Under the pieces are notes generated by a model. That model ran no database searches and was not told the origin of the DNA. It saw only the letters and a program-made list of their open reading frames with translations. Shown here one piece after another: positions 16,938 to 24,781 of a DNA stretch of 64,000 bases. The first letter of the stretch is position 1; every line of letters starts with the position of its first letter. Source of the stretch: an uncultured Eubacterium sp. (GTDB lineage Bacteria; Bacillota; Clostridia; Oscillospirales; Acutalibacteraceae). A program made the translations under genes and the position numbers. Location of the stretch: contig NZ_CAMFQO010000004.1 in the NCBI RefSeq assembly GCF_945980375.1, positions 26,559-90,558 of the forward strand. Direction: 5' to 3'.

Positions 16938-17918
16938 ATGCCTAATTACGAAAAATATAAATGTCCCGTATGCAATCAGCAATTTTCACGAGACGATGAC
17001 ATAGTTACCTGCCCTGAATGCGGTACGCCTCACCACAGAGAATGCTATGGCTTAACAGGTCATTGCGTTAACCGTGGCTTACATTCAACAGGCTACAGCT
17101 TTTTGGAGGAGCACAAGCCCATTATTCCCGAAAAGCCACAGCCCGCAATCACAGGCGAATACTATACTCCACAGGGTGACAGCGTCAAAGCGGATAGCAA
17201 CAATACAGAAAATGACGAGGAGCAATCCCCTATTCCGAGCTTTCAGCCTATTCAGTTCAACGCACCTCAATACAAGGAGGAGGGCGAAATTGACGGAGTG
17301 AGCATAAACGATATTGCGGCAACAGTAAGGACAAATCAAAAAAGATTTGTTGATGTATTCAAAAAGCAATCACAAGGCAGGAAAAAGCTTGGCTGGAACT
17401 GGGGTGCATTCTTTTTCGGTGCTTACTACTATCTTTTCAGAAAAATGTACAAGCAGGGCTTTGCGTTTTTCTGTATTCAGTTTTCTATCATTATGCTTGG
17501 CGATACGGCATTGTTCAAGCTTGCACCAAAGTATATGGCAGAGCTTCAACGCATAGTAACAACCTTTGACCCAACAGCAGGAACGTTGCCGGATGTCAGC
17601 TCACTTATCGGCATTTCCGATGCACAAACCGCAACAACTATCGCGTATGCAATGTTGGGTGCGCTACTGCTTTTTAGAATTATCATCACAGTATTTGCAG
17701 ATTACTTTTACAAGGGCACTGTTTTTGACATAATCAAAAAGGTATCAGCGCAAATTGAAGACGGTGCAAGCTTTATTTCCTCCCCGTTTTTCACACAGGA
17801 AACAGGGCTTAACCAGGATCAAATGAGAAGAATGTATCTTGGCAATCGCGGCGGAGTGTCATTGTTTGCACCTATGTTGGCGTACTTTTTATTCTACATC
17901 GTAACATCATTTATTTAG
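16938..17918 (+). CDS. RING-like zinc-ribbon protein with DUF2628 membrane domain
   Basis: The 326-residue protein starts with a prokaryotic RING-like zinc domain. Metal ligands are visible in 'YKCPVCNQQF', 'VTCPECGTPHHRECY' and 'HCVNRG' (residues 7-50). A polar linker (50-140) leads to a DUF2628-type region: 'GWNWGAFFFGAYYYLFRKMYKQG' near 155 and hydrophobic segments near 175-190, 235-255 and 305-325. Similar RING+DUF2628 proteins occur in many gut Clostridia without known function. GGGAGAA precedes the ATG. The short gap to galU suggests one transcript. Role unknown. Confidence 0.8.
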   Translation: MPNYEKYKCPVCNQQFSRDDDIVTCPECGTPHHRECYGLTGHCVNRGLHSTGYSFLEEHKPIIPEKPQPAITGEYYTPQGDSVKADSNNTENDEEQSPIPSFQPIQFNAPQYKEEGEIDGVSINDIAATVRTNQKRFVDVFKKQSQGRKKLGWNWGAFFFGAYYYLFRKMYKQGFAFFCIQFSIIMLGDTALFKLAPKYMAELQRIVTTFDPTAGTLPDVSSLIGISDAQTATTIAYAMLGALLLFRIIITVFADYFYKGTVFDIIKKVSAQIEDGASFISSPFFTQETGLNQDQMRRMYLGNRGGVSLFAPMLAYFLFYIVTSFI

Positions 17919-17942
17919 GGTATCACCCGGGAGAAACAATTT

Positions 17943-18818
17943 ATGAAAAAAATAAGAAAGGCTATTATTCCTGCTGCCGGACTCGGCACAAGAGTTTTGC
18001 CTGCATCAAAGGCAATTCCAAAGGAAATGCTTAATATTGTTGACAAGCCTGCAATTCAGTACATTGTTGAAGAGGCTTTTAACAGCGGTATCGAGGAGGT
18101 ACTGATTATCACTAACAGGGGTAAGGGCGCAATTGAGGATCACTTTGACCACGCGTTTGAGCTTGAGTCAAAGCTTGAAGGAAATCCTGACAAGGCTGAC
18201 CTTCTTGACTCTGTAAAGGCTTGTGCAAGCCTTGGCAACATATACTTTTTGCGTCAAAAGGAAACAGGGGGCTTGGGCCATGCCGTACTGTGTGCAAAGT
18301 CTTTTGTAGGTGATGAGCCGTTTGCCATTTTGTACGGCGACGATGTCATAATAGCCGACAATCCCGTTACAAAGCAGCTCATAGATGCATACGAAAAATA
18401 CGGCAAGGGTGCAGTAGGTGTTAAGGAGGTTGACACGGAGTCAATCAAAAAATACTGCTCGCTTGCAGTGGAGCATCTTGAGGGCAACTGCTACAGCTGT
18501 AATGATATGATAGAAAAGCCAAAGACAGAGGAAATTATGTCTAATTACTCTATACTTGGCAGAGTGGTTATGCCACCGGAAATTTTTGAAATTTTGGAAA
18601 ACACACCAAAGGGTGCAGGAAACGAGCTCCAGCTGACCGACGCTATGCGTACGCTTGCAAAGACTAAAGGCGTTATTGCCGTTGACTATGACGGAACAAG
18701 ATACGATATGGGCAACAAGCTTGGTATATTGCAGGCCAATATTGAGGTTGGCTTAAAGCATCCGGAGCTTTCAGAGCAGCTTAAGAATTACATAAAGGAG
18801 CTAACAAAAAATCTGTAA
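17943..18818 (+). CDS. galU: UTP-glucose-1-phosphate uridylyltransferase
   Basis: The enzyme makes UDP-glucose from UTP and glucose-1-phosphate for exopolysaccharide and glycolipid synthesis. The 291-residue product has the nucleotidyltransferase start AGLGTRVLPASKAIPKEML (13-31), 'GGLGHAV' near 108, 'LYGDDVI' near 132 and 'YDMGNKLGIL' near 257. All are typical of GalU/GtaB. GGGAGAA lies upstream of the ATG. Proximity to the Cps-type kinase module and the glycosyltransferases in this window is consistent with envelope glycan synthesis. Confidence 0.96.
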   Translation: MKKIRKAIIPAAGLGTRVLPASKAIPKEMLNIVDKPAIQYIVEEAFNSGIEEVLIITNRGKGAIEDHFDHAFELESKLEGNPDKADLLDSVKACASLGNIYFLRQKETGGLGHAVLCAKSFVGDEPFAILYGDDVIIADNPVTKQLIDAYEKYGKGAVGVKEVDTESIKKYCSLAVEHLEGNCYSCNDMIEKPKTEEIMSNYSILGRVVMPPEIFEILENTPKGAGNELQLTDAMRTLAKTKGVIAVDYDGTRYDMGNKLGILQANIEVGLKHPELSEQLKNYIKELTKNL

Positions 18819-18835
18819 TCCCGAAAGGAACAACA

Positions 18836-19846
18836 ATGAATCAGTTTAATCAACAAAATCAAGAATATATGCAGGCTATGATGTTTCAAAGGCAGGTAAG
18901 CTATATGAAGAAAAAGCAACGCGCCGAAATCCTAAAGGCAGGATTTATTCTCGGCGGTGCAATCATTGCTTACATTGTTTTGCAAAGTGTTTGGGCTTTA
19001 TCTATGCACGCCTTTGGATTAACACAGGTATATGAAGATTCCGTAATGTTCAAATATGCCTTTAATATTATTGCGGTTGATTTGCTTGCAATGCTTCCTG
19101 CGTTCGGTATTGCCGCACTTATGCTAAAGAAAAATTTTGTCGGTGAATTGCTACCGTCAAAAAAGGTTGGCAAGGCAAAGTTTACTGCTTGGGTTTTGCT
19201 TGGAATGGGTGGCGCAATGCTTGCAAACCTGCTTGTATCGTGGCTTATCACATTTACCAAAGAGGTACTTGGATATGAGCTTACACAAAACGATTACGGC
19301 ACTGCAAGTGACCCTTTATCACTGTTTGTTATGTTTTTTGCAATCGCGGTTGCTCCTGCAATATTTGAAGAGTTTGCGTTCAGGTGCTGTGCGCTCGGCG
19401 CGTTAAAAAAGTTCGGCAAGGGCTTTGCAGTATTCTCCGTAAGCATAATTTTCGGTTTAATCCACGGCAATGTTATTCAGTTTGTTTTTGCATTCTTTGT
19501 AGGCTTAATTTTGGCATACATTACGGTACAAACAGACAATGTATTGATAGCCATGGTTATTCACGGCATCAATAACGGTCGCTCGGTTATAAACGATATG
19601 GTTGAGGCAATGGCAAACGAGGACGTTGCAAACAAGGTTACATCTGTCTTGTTTATTGTATTCCTTGTGCTTGGCGTTATCTCGTTAATCTATTTGCTGA
19701 TAAAAAAATCGTTTAAGAGAGAAAAAAAGCAAATTAACATTTACGACAACAACTTTTTTGTAAAGATTGCCTGTATGGCACCGGGTATGATTGTTCCGTT
19801 TGCAATACTTATAAAGATGACACAGTCATACGTAACAAAGATATGA
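18836..19846 (+). CDS. CPBP-family intramembrane protease
   Basis: The 336-residue polytopic protein carries the CPBP (Abi/Rce1-like) motifs: EEFAFR near residue 180, 'FGLIHGN' near 205 and 'VIHGINNG' near 241. They supply the glutamates and histidines of the membrane-embedded metal site. About eight helices are predicted. Bacterial members are implicated in bacteriocin self-immunity or peptide processing; no bacteriocin gene is next to this copy. AAAGGAA precedes the ATG, and the stop overlaps the tadA start. Confidence 0.88.
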   Translation: MNQFNQQNQEYMQAMMFQRQVSYMKKKQRAEILKAGFILGGAIIAYIVLQSVWALSMHAFGLTQVYEDSVMFKYAFNIIAVDLLAMLPAFGIAALMLKKNFVGELLPSKKVGKAKFTAWVLLGMGGAMLANLLVSWLITFTKEVLGYELTQNDYGTASDPLSLFVMFFAIAVAPAIFEEFAFRCCALGALKKFGKGFAVFSVSIIFGLIHGNVIQFVFAFFVGLILAYITVQTDNVLIAMVIHGINNGRSVINDMVEAMANEDVANKVTSVLFIVFLVLGVISLIYLLIKKSFKREKKQINIYDNNFFVKIACMAPGMIVPFAILIKMTQSYVTKI

Positions 19847-20310
19847 TGAAAAATGCTTTCATGGAAAAGGCGCTTGAGCTTGCAAGGCAAAGTGCCAATG
19901 AAGGAGAAGTGCCTGTCGGTGCGGTAATAGTTAAGGATAACAGAATAATTGCCTGTGGCAGAAACAGACGGGAGCTTGGCAAAAACGCCCTGTATCACGC
20001 AGAGATTGAGGCTATCGACAATGCCTGCAAGGCTCTCGGCGGTTGGAGGCTGTGGCAATGCGAGATGTACGTTACCCTTGAGCCTTGCCCGATGTGTGCA
20101 GGTGCAATAATTAATTCTCGAATAAAAGCCGTTTACTACGGTGCTTCGGACAACAAGGCAGGCAGCTTTGGCTCTGTTGCAGATTTTAATCGACTGCCGT
20201 ACAATCACAAGCCTGAAATTTATGCGGGCATTATGGCAGACGAGGCACAGAATCTGCTGACAGAATTCTTTTATAATTTAAGGCAAAATAAAAAATCACG
20301 AACCGATTAG
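19843..20310 (+). CDS. tadA: tRNA-specific adenosine deaminase
   Basis: TadA converts A34 to inosine in tRNA-Arg(ACG). The 155-residue product has the zinc deaminase motifs HAEIEAI (near 53) and PCPMCAGAI (near 82), with 'VPVGAVIV' at the start of the fold. The ORF overlaps the CPBP stop (ATGATG). Internal methionines at residues 2 and 7 are alternative starts. The terminator at 20292-20333 overlaps the last codons. Confidence 0.95.
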   Translation: MMKNAFMEKALELARQSANEGEVPVGAVIVKDNRIIACGRNRRELGKNALYHAEIEAIDNACKALGGWRLWQCEMYVTLEPCPMCAGAIINSRIKAVYYGASDNKAGSFGSVADFNRLPYNHKPEIYAGIMADEAQNLLTEFFYNLRQNKKSRTD

Positions 20311-20333
20311 AGATTTAATCTGTTCGTGATTTT
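20292..20333. terminator. Bidirectional terminator between tadA and leuB
   Basis: A perfect 12-bp stem AAAATCACGAAC / GTTCGTGATTTT (20292-20303 and 20322-20333) is followed by TGTTTTTT on the plus strand and an A-tract-derived T run on the minus strand. Confidence 0.85.
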
Positions 20334-20356
20334 GTTTTTTAATCGTAATTCAATTT

Positions 20357-21427
20357 TTATAGTAAGGATGCAACCCTGTCGCCCATCTGCTGTGTATTAA
20401 CAGCCTCGAAGCCCTCCTCGTAAATATCGGGAGTTCTAACCTGAGTGAGCGCAATATCTACTGCCTTTTCTATTGCATCGGCGGCCTCTGCCTGACCGAA
20501 GGTATAGCGAAGCATCATAGCTGCCGAAAGAATGGTTGCAAGCGGGTTTGCCTTGCCCTGACCTGCTATATCCGGAGCAGAGCCGTGAATAGGCTCATAC
20601 AAACCAAACGTGCCCTCTGCAAGAGAAGCAGAAGCAAGCATACCGATTGAGCCTGAAATCATCGAAGCCTCGTCGGAAAGAATATCACCAAAAATGTTTG
20701 ATGTTACGATGGTATCAAACTGATTTGGGTTACGAACAAGCTGCATTGCGCAGTTGTCAACATACATATACGAAACCTCAACCTCAGGGTAATCCTTAGC
20801 CGTTTCTTCCATAACCTTTCTCCAAAGGCGAGAGCTGTCAAGAACATTTGCCTTGTCAACGCAGGTAAGTCTCTTTTCACGCTTCATTGCGTATTCAAAG
20901 CCAGCCTTAACAATCCTCTTAATTTCGGGATAGGTGTAGCGTTCGGTATCATATGCGCCTACAACGCCGTTTTCCTCATATGTTCCTCTGTCGCCAAAAT
21001 AGATACCGCCTGTAAGCTCTCTGACAATAAGGATATCAAGTCCGTCGCCGATAATTTCCTCCTTAATAGGAGATGCACTTTTAAGCGGTGCAAAAATCTT
21101 TGCCGGACGAAGATTTGCAAACAAGCCCAAATCCTCACGAATAGCAAGCAATCCCTTTTCGGGACGGTTATTGCCGGGCTGGCTATCCCACTTAGGTCCG
21201 CCGACAGCACCCAAAAGCACAGCATCCGACGCCTTGCAGGCATCTGCCGTTTCCTGCGGGTAAGGCACACCTGTTGCGTCAATTGCACATCCGCCCAAAA
21301 GCTGATAGTTGTAATTGCACTTAAAGCCGAATTTTTCTCCTGCCTTATCCAAAACCTTTATTGCTTCATCAACGATTTCGGGGCCTATTCCGTCACCCTT
21401 CAATACTGTAATATTATAATTGTTCAT
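20357..21427 (-). CDS. leuB: 3-isopropylmalate dehydrogenase
   Basis: LeuB oxidatively decarboxylates 3-isopropylmalate, the NAD+-dependent third step of leucine synthesis. The 356-residue product shows '[11 protein letters not shown]' at the start, '[10 protein letters not shown]' near 75, '[10 protein letters not shown]' near 140 and '[18 protein letters not shown]' near 278. All are diagnostic. ATG 21427 is chosen for the GGAGGAG just upstream. An in-frame TTG at 21448 would overlap leuA. It lies 14 nt after leuA and shares the T-box transcript. leuC and leuD are not in the window. Confidence 0.97.
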   Translation of the reverse strand: MNNYNITVLKGDGIGPEIVDEAIKVLDKAGEKFGFKCNYNYQLLGGCAIDATGVPYPQETADACKASDAVLLGAVGGPKWDSQPGNNRPEKGLLAIREDLGLFANLRPAKIFAPLKSASPIKEEIIGDGLDILIVRELTGGIYFGDRGTYEENGVVGAYDTERYTYPEIKRIVKAGFEYAMKREKRLTCVDKANVLDSSRLWRKVMEETAKDYPEVEVSYMYVDNCAMQLVRNPNQFDTIVTSNIFGDILSDEASMISGSIGMLASASLAEGTFGLYEPIHGSAPDIAGQGKANPLATILSAAMMLRYTFGQAEAADAIEKAVDIALTQVRTPDIYEEGFEAVNTQQMGDRVASLL

Positions 21428-21441
21428 ATGTTCTCCTCCAA

Positions 21442-23178
21442 TCAGCAAACATCAAAAATTCCGGGCATGGTGTCATCACGCATTGTATCAGGCTGATCAC
21501 GGTTGATTGCACAGATAACACCCTTCATACAAGCATAGCCGATGTTGTGGCTGACGCCGATACCAAAGATTGTTTTGCCCTGTGGGTTCTTAAGCTGAAT
21601 GTAGCTGATAGCCTTTGAATCGGAGCCAACAGAAATTGCATGCTCGTCGTAATCGATAAACTCATATTTGCAAAGCGGGGTTTTGTTCATAGCGTCACAG
21701 AATGCGCCTACCGGTCCGTTTCCGTAGCCCTCTATTTGAATAGGTGCCTCGTCCTTGTACTTAAGAGTGCCTGTAAAATGAACGGTTGTAAGAGTGTCCT
21801 CTTCGTTCTTTTCCTCCGCAATCTTATAATTGGCAAGTCTGTAAGGGCCGTTTACATTTCTGTATTCCTTTTGGAACAGGTCAAATACCTCTTCACTTGT
21901 AAGCTCCTTGCCCTTTTCGTCGCAAGCCTTTTGAACAACCGCACCAAACTCGGGATGCATAGGCTTTGGCATCTTTATACCGTAATTGTTTGCAAGGATA
22001 AATGCTGTACCGCCCTTGCCCGATTGCGAATTGATGCGAATAATAGGCTCGTACTCTCTGCCGACATCGGCAGGGTCAATAGGAAGATAAGGAACCTCCC
22101 ACATATCTGAATGGGTGTCGTCCATATAAATTTTGCCCTTGTTGATAGCATCCTGATGAGAGCCTGAAAATGCAGTAAACACAAGCTCACCTGCATACGG
22201 ATGACGTGGCGGAACCTTCATTTTTGTACAACGCTCGTATACATCCTTAATCTTGTTAATATCGTGAAAATCAAGCTGTGGGTCAACGCCCTGGGTCCAC
22301 ATATTAAGTGCAAGGGTTACGATGTCAACATTACCGGTACGCTCACCGTTACCGAAAAGTGTGCCCTCTATTCTGTCTGCACCTGCAAGCAAGCCGAGCT
22401 CTGCGGCTGCAACGCCTGTGCCACGGTCATTGTGTGGATGAAGAGAAATGATTGCGGCTTCTCTGTTTGGTAAGTGACGGCAAAAATATTCAATTTGGTC
22501 TGCGTAGCCGTTTGGAGTTGAGCCCTCAACAGTTGACGGCAAATTAAGAATAATCGGATTTTCCTTGGTGATATGAAGCTCCTCCATAACTCGCTTGCAT
22601 ATCTCTACTGCATTATCCATCTCTGTTCCGGAGAATGATTCAGGTGAATACTCAAAGCGAATGTTAATGTCGGGATTCTTTTTCTTTTCTTCCTCTGTCA
22701 ATTCGTAAATAAGCTGTGCACCCTTAACGGCAATGTCAATTACACCGTCCATATCGGTCTTAAATACGACCTTTCTTTGCAGGGCTGATGTAGAATTGTA
22801 AAAGTGAACAATAACGTTCTTTGCGCCGTGGATAGCCTCAAATGTCTTTTTGATAAGGTGAGGTCTTGCCTGAACAAGAACCTGAATTGTAACATCATCG
22901 GGAATGTATCCACCGTCAATAAGAGTTCTTAAAATTTCGTACTCGGTTTCGCTTGCTGACGGAAAGCCAACCTCAATTTCCTTAATTCCGACATCTACAA
23001 TAGTCTTAAAAAACTCAAGTTTTTCCTGCAAATTCATTGGGTCAACAAGAGCCTGATTGCCGTCACGCATATCAACAGAGCACCAAACAGGCGCCTTTGT
23101 AATTTGCTTTGACGGCCATGTTCTGTCCGGGATGTCTATCGGCTTAAAGCCAAAATATTTTTTGCAACCTTTGTTCAT
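21442..23178 (-). CDS. leuA: 2-isopropylmalate synthase (LeuA2 type)
   Basis: The committed step of leucine synthesis: acetyl-CoA plus 2-oxoisovalerate gives 2-isopropylmalate. The 578-residue protein is of the longer, LeuA2 type. '[13 protein letters not shown]' near residue 40 and '[19 protein letters not shown]' near 243 belong to the HMGL-like TIM barrel, followed by the C-terminal leucine-binding regulatory domain (about 430-560). ATG 23178 has GGAAGGAGA upstream. Expression is governed by the T-box leader at 23215-23490, so leucyl-tRNA charging is the probable signal. Confidence 0.96.
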   Translation of the reverse strand: MNKGCKKYFGFKPIDIPDRTWPSKQITKAPVWCSVDMRDGNQALVDPMNLQEKLEFFKTIVDVGIKEIEVGFPSASETEYEILRTLIDGGYIPDDVTIQVLVQARPHLIKKTFEAIHGAKNVIVHFYNSTSALQRKVVFKTDMDGVIDIAVKGAQLIYELTEEEKKKNPDINIRFEYSPESFSGTEMDNAVEICKRVMEELHITKENPIILNLPSTVEGSTPNGYADQIEYFCRHLPNREAAIISLHPHNDRGTGVAAAELGLLAGADRIEGTLFGNGERTGNVDIVTLALNMWTQGVDPQLDFHDINKIKDVYERCTKMKVPPRHPYAGELVFTAFSGSHQDAINKGKIYMDDTHSDMWEVPYLPIDPADVGREYEPIIRINSQSGKGGTAFILANNYGIKMPKPMHPEFGAVVQKACDEKGKELTSEEVFDLFQKEYRNVNGPYRLANYKIAEEKNEEDTLTTVHFTGTLKYKDEAPIQIEGYGNGPVGAFCDAMNKTPLCKYEFIDYDEHAISVGSDSKAISYIQLKNPQGKTIFGIGVSHNIGYACMKGVICAINRDQPDTMRDDTMPGIFDVC

Positions 23179-23214
23179 AATGAAAAATCTCCTTCCTTTT
23201 AGTGCAAAGGGATA

Positions 23215-23490
23215 TAAAAAATCCCCTACACTCATTAAAGTATAGGGGCGTAAAATACGCGGTACCACCCTATTTCAGCAGTAGGTTGAACTGCCCTTTA
23301 GCATCTATCAATGCCTTAGCCTGTAACGCGGCCAAACGGACGGACCTATTGATTACTTTTCAGACCGTCGACTCCACAGAGAGCTATACATTATTTACTG
23401 TCCGTCGATTCGCACCAACCACCGACTCTCTGAAGTAAGCAAATAATCTTTTTCTGCTTCAACATCTTTAAGGGTACTGTTAAATTTTCA
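23215..23490 (-). promoter_or_regulatory. T-box leader of leuAB (probable leucine specifier)
   Basis: On the minus strand the canonical T-box GGGTGGTACCGCG (23258-23270) is followed by a terminator hairpin CCCCTATAC...GTGTAGGGG (23223-23248) and a T run. Upstream is a long Stem I region with the usual AGAGAG segment. A CTC triplet at 23381-23383, in the context TAG-CTC-TCTGTGGAG, sits where a specifier codon is expected and would read leucine. T-box leaders bind uncharged tRNA and switch from terminator to antiterminator. The specifier identification is inference from position and from the downstream gene. Confidence 0.9.
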
Positions 23491-23498
23491 GTAAATAT

Positions 23499-23526
23499 AT
23501 TATACCAAATTTTTATGATTTGTCAA
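23499..23526 (-). promoter_or_regulatory. Sigma-A promoter of leuAB
   Basis: -35 TTGACA (23521-23526), 16-bp spacer, -10 TATAAT (23499-23504). It begins 6 nt after the stop of the upstream phosphoribosyltransferase gene. Confidence 0.8.
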
Positions 23527-23532
23527 GACCTT

Positions 23533-24174
23533 TTATATTTTTGAATATCCGTAGCCGTTGCTGATTGCATCAACAGGAATACCCTTTTGGCAGAGAGGGC
23601 AATCGTGCGACGGATAAGAAATATAGCCGGGAATATCCTTTTCGGTGAACAATGAATTTACAGGAACGCCTGCAATACGGCTTTGCATAGAGAATGCGGA
23701 TGAAATACCTGCAACCTTGCCGCCGTAGTATGTAACACTTTCTACTGCCCTTTCGATAGTTCTGCCCGATGTGATACAGGAAATCAAAAGCAAAACATTT
23801 TTACCGTAAATCATTCGGCGAAGATTATCTCTGAAAATCAAATTGCCTGCGGCATCGTATTCGCTGCCGACAACAAAAACAGTTTGGTCAGGATTTGGTG
23901 CCATCATAGACGGATTGGCAAGCTCCATTGCCAAATATGCACCGAGAGCCTGAGTTTCGTACAGGCAAAGAACGGTGTCTACATCTATGCCGTTAGTGTT
24001 GTAATACTCTGCCAAAAGCTTTGCGGCATCAATGGAATTATTAAGGTTATGCTTGATGTCGGACGTACCTACATAATAATTGATGTGATTGTTGGCAGAA
24101 ATAAAGTGCCCGGGCATAACATGAATAAAAACATTTTCGTTTTTTGGATGCGTAATAGTGTAAACGTTGCTCAT
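23533..24174 (-). CDS. Phosphoribosyltransferase-like protein with atypical PRPP loop
   Basis: The 213-residue protein resembles orotate phosphoribosyltransferases. A central hydrophobic strand and loop 'VLLLISCITSGRTIERAVE' near residue 125 sits where type I PRTases have V(D/E)D(V)xTTG(x). The two acidic residues of that PRPP loop are here Ile-Ser, so catalysis may be altered or lost. The C-terminus holds CPLC (near 193) with a nearby PVDAI motif, seen in a clade of Clostridial PRTase-like proteins. It could bind a nucleotide or serve as a regulator; substrate not known. It has its own promoter and an AGGGGG ribosome-binding site. Confidence 0.65.
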   Translation of the reverse strand: MSNVYTITHPKNENVFIHVMPGHFISANNHINYYVGTSDIKHNLNNSIDAAKLLAEYYNTNGIDVDTVLCLYETQALGAYLAMELANPSMMAPNPDQTVFVVGSEYDAAGNLIFRDNLRRMIYGKNVLLLISCITSGRTIERAVESVTYYGGKVAGISSAFSMQSRIAGVPVNSLFTEKDIPGYISYPSHDCPLCQKGIPVDAISNGYGYSKI

Positions 24175-24196
24175 AAAAAAGCCCCCTTTTTATTTA

Positions 24197-24225
24197 ATAT
24201 TACACTAAAGCGATAGCTATTGCAA
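24197..24225 (-). promoter_or_regulatory. Sigma-A promoter of the phosphoribosyltransferase-like gene
   Basis: -35 TTGCAA (24220-24225), 17-bp spacer, -10 TAATAT (24197-24202), 22 nt before the ATG at 24174. Confidence 0.65.
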
Positions 24226-24292
24226 GGAAAAATTTATAAACATTATACAAAACTGCTTAAAATGTATACCTTTTATCCCCAAGATTGTTTTT

Positions 24293-24588
24293 ATCCCCTC
24301 AGTCGTCATAAATGACGACAGCTCCCCTTACAATAAGGGGAGCCTTAATTCGTTATAGGATCGTTCGCGTGGCTCCCCTTGAAGCAAGGGGAGCTGTTGA
24401 GCACAGCGAAACTGAGGGGATTTACTTATTTACCTTTTATCCCCTCCGAGTGCTTCGCACTCACCGTCTCGCCTGCCGGCTCGGTCGGTGCTTCTGCATA
24501 TTCGTGCAGAGGTCTCCACCGGAGACCCACACCCTTAATTACATTATAAGGGGAGGCAAAAAATGCTCCCCTTGTAATAAGGGGAGCC
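24293..24588. repeat. Modular palindromic repeat cluster 1
   Basis: The first unit (24293-24421, 129 bp) is bounded by the 11-bp inverted repeat ATCCCCTCAGT / ACTGAGGGGAT. It contains a small hairpin GTCGTCATAAATGACGAC and two CTCCCCTT...AAGGGGAG hairpins. A second stretch (24439-24588) starts with ATCCCCTCCGAGTGC and carries GGTCTCCACCGGAGACC and TGCATATTCGTGCA hairpins. It ends in two further AAGGGGAG palindromes. Near-identical modules recur at 28254-28652 and 29040-29090. No credible gene lies in this stretch. Confidence 0.9.
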
Positions 24589-24608
24589 GTAGTAAATTTG
24601 ATATTGCG

Positions 24609-24767
24609 TTAGAACGGGATTTCCGATGCAGGCTGTGAAGCAGAAGCTTGTGAGCCGATACCGACCTCGTCAGGACTACCCTCGTAGCCTTCACCCGATG
24701 AGGTGGAAATTACATCATTTGTCTGGAACATTACAACCTTAATCTCAGGTGTCTCAAATTTCTTCAT
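24609..24767 (-). CDS. 52-residue peptide gene, function unknown
   Basis: The ORF begins MKKFETPEIKVVMFQTNDVI and continues with a Ser/Gly/Ala-rich, acidic tail ending PASEIPF. GGAGG lies at good spacing before the ATG, and the start is 14 nt after the stop of the large secreted-protein gene, so the pair is an operon. There is no signal peptide or membrane segment and no cysteine. The 'hydrophilic start, E-T/K-P-E, then V-x-F-x-T-x-D-V-I' layout recalls short leader-like peptides I have seen in Clostridial genomes. I cannot name a family. A precursor peptide or a small chaperone/partner of the secreted protein are both open. Confidence 0.6.
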   Translation of the reverse strand: MKKFETPEIKVVMFQTNDVISTSSGEGYEGSPDEVGIGSQASASQPASEIPF

Positions 24768-24781
24768 TAACTTGTACCTCC

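Noticed and set aside
24312..24638. Plus-strand open frames across the repeat cluster, with text like 'APLEARGAVEHSETEG'
   Set aside because: The same peptide appears at 28320-28400 and 28528-28600 only because the DNA repeat is copied. There is no ribosome-binding site and no conserved protein family, so this is repeat sequence read in frame.
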